Positions 12,938-17,346 of a stretch of 17,346 nucleotides of DNA are shown here, piece by piece. The notes under the pieces are model-generated. The model did no database searches and had not been told where the DNA came from. It saw only the letters and a list, made by a program, of their open reading frames with translations. The DNA lies in NCBI GenBank assembly GCA_030152805.1, contig JASLIG010000076.1, positions 1 to 17,346 on the forward strand, given 5' to 3'. Position 1 is the stretch's first letter, and every line of letters starts with the position of its first letter. A program made the position numbers and the translations under genes. Source of the stretch: Solirubrobacterales bacterium (GTDB taxonomy: Bacteria > Actinomycetota > Thermoleophilia > Solirubrobacterales > 70-9).

Positions 12938-14176
12938 TCAGCCAATTGACATTGGCTTTGCGTCCGCGGGCCCGTAGGTGCGAACAATGAACCTGCCGAG
13001 CAAGGGCACGGCAAATGAATACTTGCCAAGACGGTTCTTGTAGATCATCCCTCGCTCCGCCAAACTGGAGAGCATCTGATTCGCGTGACTGGGCGAAAAC
13101 GACTTCGTCAGCAAGGCACTTGCCTTCTCCGTGAGTTCGAGGATCGTGAATTCTTCATCTGGGTGGTCGAGATGCGCGACGACCCAAAGCAATTCTCGTT
13201 GCCTATCGGTGATCTTTGCCCACCGTCCAGCAAAGAAGTCGGCATCCAGCTTGTACTGGATGGCCTCGACCGGAACGACCTTCTGCTCTTCGTCCGCGTG
13301 CTGTCGGATGAAGATGTCGTAGACCTCGCGGCAGATGAACTGGATGAAGTACGGATACCCGGCCGACTCGTGAATGATGATTTCCACTGACTCGGCAGAA
13401 AGCTCCACCGGGGACTCGGCTATTTCGATCGGCCTCAGAATCGCTTCGCGACTCTCATCGGCATTCAGCTTCGTCAGCGTCATGACTCGAAACATCCGCT
13501 CGGCATAGGTGCGCGCATCTACGAGCTTCGGAAAAAGAGTCGGCAGCCCCGCGAGCACCAGCATGAATGGGATGCCTTTCTTCTGAATCGACTGGAAGAC
13601 GTCGAGCAGAACCGACAGGGGAAATTGATCCTTGCCGGAGCGATCGGCGAGATTTTGAGCCTCGTCGTAGGCGAAGATCACCTTGTGCTCGCCCTGCGCG
13701 CGAAGGTGCTCCCAAGCGAATTCAAGTGTCGCCTTGATCTTGTCCGCTACGAGTCCCGGCGTTCTTCCATAGATACCCACCAAGACCTCGTGCGAAAGCG
13801 GGACCTCAGTGGGCTCTACCGGAGCCGCGAACCCGATCCCTGTCTGACCCGACCTCGGGTTCGCGACGGTAGAGGAAGAGGTGATCAAGGCAAGGTCAGC
13901 GAGCAGACGTTCCGCCAAGGCGGTCTCGCTGATGCTCGCGGACTCCGATAGATCAGCAGAGGCCCAGAGCCATCCCGCCCTCAATGCTCTTGGCTTGAAC
14001 GTTTCCAGCAGCACGGTCTTCCCCACTCCGCGCAGGCCAGTTAGGACCAAGTTCTCGAGGATCTCGTCCTGCGTCAGCAACCGGTCGAATTCGGCGTACT
14101 CGCCTTCGCGACCAGCCAGATAGGGGGGCATATGGCCTGCGCCGGGTCGATAGGGGTTCTTGAACTCCAAGTTCAT
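12938..14176 (-). CDS. Stand-alone AAA-type ATPase (Orc1/STAND-like) with C-terminal winged helix
   Basis: A 412-residue P-loop ATPase. It opens with NPYRPGAGHMPPYLAGRE, typical of a widespread uncharacterised 'ATP-binding protein' family, then Walker A GLRGVGKT (47-54, Lys53), Walker B VIFAYDEAQN (Asp171-Glu172), a sensor-1-like strand MLVLAGLPTLFP and SAGYPYFIQFICREV (271-285). The C-terminal part from about 322 (ITDRQRELLWVVAHL, ANQMLSSLAERGMIYK) looks like a winged helix, so DNA binding is plausible. The gene is about 52-57% G+C in sampled lines against about 70% for neighbours and uses many A/T-ending codons, indicating transfer. The ATG at 14176 is preceded by an AT-rich, repeat-rich promoter. 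It is followed by hxlR on the same strand but seems to be its own unit. The cellular role of this family is unknown. Confidence 0.85.
   Translation of the reverse strand: MNLEFKNPYRPGAGHMPPYLAGREGEYAEFDRLLTQDEILENLVLTGLRGVGKTVLLETFKPRALRAGWLWASADLSESASISETALAERLLADLALITSSSTVANPRSGQTGIGFAAPVEPTEVPLSHEVLVGIYGRTPGLVADKIKATLEFAWEHLRAQGEHKVIFAYDEAQNLADRSGKDQFPLSVLLDVFQSIQKKGIPFMLVLAGLPTLFPKLVDARTYAERMFRVMTLTKLNADESREAILRPIEIAESPVELSAESVEIIIHESAGYPYFIQFICREVYDIFIRQHADEEQKVVPVEAIQYKLDADFFAGRWAKITDRQRELLWVVAHLDHPDEEFTILELTEKASALLTKSFSPSHANQMLSSLAERGMIYKNRLGKYSFAVPLLGRFIVRTYGPADAKPMSIG
12940..12957 (-). other. Small hairpin at the 3' end of the ATPase gene
   Basis: AGCCAAT (12940-12946) and ATTGGCT (12951-12957) form a perfect 7-bp stem with a 4-nt loop covering the final codons of the ATPase. 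No U-run follows on the minus strand, so it is at best a weak terminator or a coincidence. Confidence 0.3.
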
Positions 14177-14181
14177 ACTAG

Positions 14182-14235
14182 TTTAGCTCTTGCAATAAAT
14201 TAAGTTCTGAACCTAAATTTAGCATAGGAGCTAAA
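14182..14235 (-). promoter_or_regulatory. AT-rich ATPase promoter region with TTTAGC/GCTAAA inverted repeats
   Basis: In the 89-bp gap before the ATPase start, TTTAGC (14218-14223) and GCTAAA (14230-14235) form a perfect dyad with 6-bp spacer. A second TTTAGCTC at 14182-14189 is the exact inverse of GAGCTAAA at 14228-14235. CTAAATTTAG at 14213-14222 is a perfect 10-bp palindrome. TAATTT/TTTATT on the minus strand between the sites could serve as a -10 box. The clustering suggests a repressor operator, possibly for the ATPase's own winged-helix domain (inference). Confidence 0.5.
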
Positions 14236-14265
14236 TATCCCTTGATTCATGCCCCCGGATCCCTC

Positions 14266-15411
14266 TCAGCCGGCGCAGGTGCCGGTGTCGACCGGCGTCT
14301 GGGGGACACGCAAGGCGTCTTCGACGACCTGGTCGGGGACGGCGAAGCCACCCTGCGGACCGCTGGTGGTGGTGGCAAAGACGGTGCCGAGGACGCGGCC
14401 GCGACCGTCGACGAGCGGGCCGCCCGAGTTGCCGCTGCGGACGTTGCCGCGCAACGAGGCGATCGACCGACGCACGGGGCCGCGGCCGTAGGAGTCCTCG
14501 CTGATCGTGTCGCGGGTATCGCCGAGGCGGGCAGGCGCTACCGCATAAGGCCCGTTCTCCGGATAGCCGAGCACGGCGGCGGCGGTGCCCGACCGCGGAT
14601 CGGGGGCGATCGGCAGCGGCGGCAGCTCGGCGTCGACGCGCAGGAGCGCGAGGTCGTTTTCGGGGTCGTAGCGCACGGGCGTGGCCTCCAGCGAGGCGCC
14701 GCCAGGGGTGGTCACGGTGGTGTCGTCCTCGCCGGCGATGACGTGCGCGTTGGTCACCACCAGGCCCGGACCCGCCACCCAACCCGAGCCCTCGACCCCG
14801 AGCCCGCAGGCGGTGCCCAGCACCCTCACGACCGAGCCGCTCGCCCGCATCACGTCGGGATCGCCGGCGATCGCCAGGTCGGGAGCCGCGACCGGCGTCG
14901 CCGGCCCGATGATCGACGGCGCCGGATCGACGCGATCGAGCGCGTTGAGGATCGGCCCGGTCGGCGGCAACACTTCGTTGAGGCTGCGCAGGATCAGCGA
15001 GCGCTGCACGTCGGCGCGCAGCTGCGCCGTGCCGGGCGCGTGCAACGCCACCGCCCCGAACACCCAGGCCACGCCCAGCGCCACCGAGGCGATCAGAGCC
15101 GCTCCCCCCGCACCGTCGGCCAGGTGCAGGAACCCGTCGCCGCGAATCAGCCGCGCTCGCAGATTGAGCGCCAGACTCTCCAGCGTCACCGCCACCAGCG
15201 CCCCCGCGATCAGCGCTCCGAGCGCGGCGAAGAGCGGCGCGTAGGGCGACTCGGATCCCTGGTTCAGCACCAGCGGCCCGATCCGACTTCCCGCAAACGC
15301 CCCGACGGCGAACCCGACCAGGGTCAGCGTCCCCACGATCAGCCCCTGCCGGTAGCCCCAGATCCCGAGGGCCAGCGTGAAGGCAATGATCGCCCAGTCG
15401 AGAACAGTCAT
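14266..15411 (-). CDS. MarP-like membrane-anchored serine protease (CvpA + trypsin-like)
   Basis: A 381-residue protein with the plan of mycobacterial MarP (Rv3671c). Four N-terminal membrane segments of the CvpA/colicin V production type lie at about 5-20, 24-42, 59-80 and 100-124. A chymotrypsin-fold protease domain follows from about 190. The catalytic triad is visible: His223 in VVTNAHV, Asp253 in ENDLALLRV and Ser329 in RSGNSGGPL. Cys202 (GTACGLG) and Cys379 (GTCAG) fit the disulfide known to stabilise MarP. The protease should face outside the membrane; in mycobacteria MarP acts in acid and oxidative stress and in processing a peptidoglycan hydrolase. I chose the ATG at 15411 because the frame further upstream is antisense to the PBP gene. 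No Shine-Dalgarno is visible. It is divergent from the PBP gene. Confidence 0.9.
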   Translation of the reverse strand: MTVLDWAIIAFTLALGIWGYRQGLIVGTLTLVGFAVGAFAGSRIGPLVLNQGSESPYAPLFAALGALIAGALVAVTLESLALNLRARLIRGDGFLHLADGAGGAALIASVALGVAWVFGAVALHAPGTAQLRADVQRSLILRSLNEVLPPTGPILNALDRVDPAPSIIGPATPVAAPDLAIAGDPDVMRASGSVVRVLGTACGLGVEGSGWVAGPGLVVTNAHVIAGEDDTTVTTPGGASLEATPVRYDPENDLALLRVDAELPPLPIAPDPRSGTAAAVLGYPENGPYAVAPARLGDTRDTISEDSYGRGPVRRSIASLRGNVRSGNSGGPLVDGRGRVLGTVFATTTSGPQGGFAVPDQVVEDALRVPQTPVDTGTCAG

Positions 15412-15464
15412 ATGTGAATAGAAGCAGGGAAATGAGTGGGTCGGGTACCGCTTCCCGCGACTTG

Positions 15465-15470
15465 TACTTT
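15465..15470 (+). promoter_or_regulatory. Possible -10 box for a leaderless PBP transcript
   Basis: TACTTT fits the TAnnnT pattern and lies 8 bp before the ATG at 15479, which has no Shine-Dalgarno. This spacing would place the transcription start at or next to the ATG. No convincing -35 element is seen in the 67-bp divergent gap shared with the MarP gene. Confidence 0.25.
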
Positions 15471-15478
15471 TCACGCAG

Positions 15479-17212
15479 ATGAATCCTCGCCCCCCGGAGG
15501 TCGAGCGCCGCCGCCGCCTCGCCACCCGCGCGCTCCCCCTCAGCCTGATCGCTCTTGTCGCCTTCGCGCTCGGCGCCATGGCCGGAACGCCGGGCTCAGC
15601 GGCGAAGGAGGCGGCGCAGCGCTTCGTCGACGCCTGGGAGCGCAAGGAATTCGGCGCCATGTACAGGGAACTGAACGAAGCGGCTCAGCGGCGCATCGAA
15701 CTCAACGACTTCGTGACCCGCTACCGCGACGCTGCCGACACCGCCACGCTGCGCTCGCTCGAGCCCGACTCGCCTGGCGAGGAGACCTCGCGCGAAGGCT
15801 CGACGATCGTGCCGGTGGCGATGTCCGCGGGCACGGTCGCCTTCGGCGCGATCGAAGCCGAGCTCGCGCTCCCCTACAAAGACGGCGGGATCGCCTGGGA
15901 GGAGAGCCTCGTCTTCCCGGGCCTGCGCCCGGGCGAGCGGCTGGAAAGCCAGATCGAGCTGGCCCCGCGAGCGCCGATCCTGGCCGCCGACGGCACGCCG
16001 CTGGCCGAGGGCCCGGCCGAAGCCCGGGCCCACCCGATCGGCAGCGCGGCGATCGACATCAGTGGCGAAGTCGGCACGGCCGCCGAAGAAGACCTCGAAG
16101 CCCTTGCCCGGCAGGGCTTCGCAGCCGACACGCCGGTCGGGATCAGCGGCCTCGAGCAGGCGTTCAACGCCAGGCTCGCCGGCAAGCCGGGTGGCTCGCT
16201 GCTCGCCGTCAGCGATGCCGACGGCTCGAGCCGAACGCTCGCCGAATCCGAACCGAAACCCGGCGCCGCCGTGAAGACGACGATCGACGCCGGCCTGCAG
16301 GAAACGGCGGTGGCCGCCCTGGCCGGGCGAGTCGGCGGCATCGCCGTCCTCGACGCCCGCAACGGCGACGTGCGGGCGCTCGCCGGCCAGGCGTTCTCAG
16401 CGCCACAGCCACCGGGCTCGACCTTCAAGATGATCACCACGACAGCCGCCCTGCAGAAGGGCCTCGTCTCGCTCGACGACGAATTTGAAATCACCAACGG
16501 CGCCAACGTCGGCGGGCGCTTCATCGAAAACGCCAACGGCGAGTACTGCGGCGGCACCTTCCGCCAGGCGTTCGCCGAGTCCTGCAACGCCGACTTCGCC
16601 CCGTTCGGGCCGGAAATCGGCAACGACGACCTCGTCGCCACCGCCGAACGCTTCGGCTTCAACTCGCCGCCGACCCTCTACGCACCCAAAATCGTCGCCC
16701 AGGTCGAACCGGCCGAATCGACGATCCCAACCGATATCGGCGAAGACGTCGATCTCGGCGTCAGCGCGATCGGACAGGGGGAAGTGCTGGCGACGCCGCT
16801 GGAGATGGCGAGCGTTGCGCAGACGATCGGCAACGGCGGCGTACGCGAGCCGACCTCGATCGTGGCTAACAAGAAGCTGCGCCCCCACGCGCAACCGGTG
16901 CGGGTGATGTCGAAGAAGACCGCCGCGGAGCTGACCGAACTGATGGTCGGGGTGGTGACCGAAGGTACCGGCACCGCGGGTGCGATCGCCGAGGCCCAGG
17001 TCGCGGGCAAGACCGGCACCGCCGAGCTCGGTCCCAAGCCGGGGGAAGAGAACGCCGAGCATCCCGAGCAACGCAAGGACGCCTGGTTCGCCGCCTTCGC
17101 ACCGGCAGAAAACGCCAAGCTGGCGGTCGGGGTACTGCTGGTCGAAGCGGAAGCCGCTGGCGGCGAAGTGGCCGCGCCGGCTGCCTCGGAAGTGCTCTCC
17201 GCGGGCCTCTAG
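15479..17212 (+). CDS. Class B penicillin-binding protein (transpeptidase) with MecA-type N-terminal domain
   Basis: A 577-residue monofunctional peptidoglycan transpeptidase. One membrane anchor (about 17-36) follows a basic RRRR stretch. An NTF2-like MecA-N domain follows (AKEAAQRFVDAWERKEFGAM to about 145), then a dimerisation region (PRAPILAADGTPLAEG). The penicillin-binding motifs are present in order: SxxK as PGSTFK (nucleophile Ser314, Lys317), SxN as Ser368-Cys369-Asn370, and KTGTAE (511-516). Spacing and length match PBP2a/PbpA-like proteins; there is no glycosyltransferase domain and no lipobox, unlike the mycobacterial PBP-lipo. It crosslinks cell-wall peptides outside the membrane. 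The ATG at 15479 lacks a Shine-Dalgarno. Two hairpins follow the stop. Divergent pairing with the MarP gene suggests joint cell-envelope roles. Confidence 0.93.
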   Translation: MNPRPPEVERRRRLATRALPLSLIALVAFALGAMAGTPGSAAKEAAQRFVDAWERKEFGAMYRELNEAAQRRIELNDFVTRYRDAADTATLRSLEPDSPGEETSREGSTIVPVAMSAGTVAFGAIEAELALPYKDGGIAWEESLVFPGLRPGERLESQIELAPRAPILAADGTPLAEGPAEARAHPIGSAAIDISGEVGTAAEEDLEALARQGFAADTPVGISGLEQAFNARLAGKPGGSLLAVSDADGSSRTLAESEPKPGAAVKTTIDAGLQETAVAALAGRVGGIAVLDARNGDVRALAGQAFSAPQPPGSTFKMITTTAALQKGLVSLDDEFEITNGANVGGRFIENANGEYCGGTFRQAFAESCNADFAPFGPEIGNDDLVATAERFGFNSPPTLYAPKIVAQVEPAESTIPTDIGEDVDLGVSAIGQGEVLATPLEMASVAQTIGNGGVREPTSIVANKKLRPHAQPVRVMSKKTAAELTELMVGVVTEGTGTAGAIAEAQVAGKTGTAELGPKPGEENAEHPEQRKDAWFAAFAPAENAKLAVGVLLVEAEAAGGEVAAPAASEVLSAGL

Positions 17213-17230
17213 ATTGAACTGACTCCAAGT

Positions 17231-17251
17231 TCTCCCGACACTTCCGGGAGA
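17231..17251 (+). terminator. Hairpin downstream of the PBP gene
   Basis: TCTCCCG (17231-17237) and CGGGAGA (17245-17251) form a perfect 7-bp stem with a 7-nt loop, 18 bp after the PBP stop. No U-run follows. It may act together with the larger palindrome next to it. Confidence 0.4.
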
Positions 17252-17268
17252 TCGACAGCTTCAAGCGA

Positions 17269-17302
17269 GACAGCCCCCGACCCAGCTGGGTCGGGGGCTG
17301 TC
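17269..17302. terminator. Perfect 34-bp palindrome, probable bidirectional terminator
   Basis: Two 17-nt arms (17269-17285 and 17286-17302) are exact reverse complements, starting GACAGCCCCC and ending GGGGGCTGTC, with centre CAGCTG. It sits between the PBP gene and a convergent partial gene, so it can serve both. There is no T-run on either side, as is common for actinobacterial hairpin terminators. Confidence 0.7.
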
Positions 17303-17313
17303 CGCGCTGCGAC

Positions 17314-17346
17314 TCAGGCTCCTGGCTTCACGCCAATGAAGTTCAG
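17314..17346 (-). CDS. C-terminal end of a convergent gene (runs off the right edge)
   Basis: On the minus strand the frame from the window edge reads LNFIGVKPGA and stops at TGA (17316-17314). Its placement just beyond a bidirectional terminator supports a real convergent gene end. Ten residues are too few to name a family. Confidence 0.4.
   Translation of the reverse strand: MNFIGVKPGA

Noticed and set aside
14242..15417. 391-codon plus-strand open frame opposite the MarP gene
   Set aside because: It is His/Arg/Gln-rich with no domain; the minus strand has the complete protease triad and membrane segments.

Overview
The window looks like chromosomal DNA of a high-GC actinobacterium. Most of it is roughly 68-72% G+C by eye, starts are often GTG or TTG, and several families present are typical of the phylum: a MarP-type membrane serine protease, a class B penicillin-binding protein with a MecA-type N-terminal domain, and an HxlR regulator. 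The overall style suggests Thermoleophilia (Solirubrobacterales), but that is inference; no rRNA or other marker gene is present to prove it.

Layout. (1) 1-263: C-terminal remnant of an IS481-type transposase followed by a gene-free flank. (2) 264-1158, minus: a GNAT acetyltransferase followed by a MIP18/DUF59 Fe-S assembly protein. (3) 1215-2232, plus: an unknown 130-aa protein translationally coupled to a HAD hydrolase. (4) 2205-2367, minus: an AT-rich patch holding a promoter, a near-perfect Shine-Dalgarno, an 18-codon ORF and an intrinsic terminator, which together look like a complete micro-gene. (5) 2404-4587, minus: an unknown acidic protein, a SAM methyltransferase and an alpha/beta hydrolase in one probable operon. 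(6) 4687-11147, plus: addB and addA with a 4-nt stop/start overlap, encoding a double-strand-break-processing helicase-nuclease. (7) 11054-12898, minus: hxlR-like regulator, xseA and xseB (exonuclease VII), all overlapping, and converging on addA with a 94-bp tail overlap. (8) 12938-14176, minus: a lower-GC stand-alone AAA-type ATPase with an AT-rich, inverted-repeat-rich promoter, probably acquired by transfer. (9) 14266-17212: a MarP-like periplasmic protease and a penicillin-binding protein transcribed divergently. (10) 17213-17346: two hairpins and the last codons of a convergent gene.

How the genes fit together. AddAB (resection of double-strand ends) and exonuclease VII (single-strand degradation) form a compact convergent block of DNA-repair nucleases. 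The ExoVII genes sit behind a possibly redox-responsive HxlR regulator with a likely autoregulatory operator. MarP and the PBP form a cell-envelope pair. The most novel-looking items are the 18-aa micro-gene at about 2205-2367 and the transferred ATPase with its clustered TTTAGC/GCTAAA operator-like sites. I see no CRISPR array, tRNA, rRNA or obvious multi-gene defence system. No gap between genes exceeds 300 bases.
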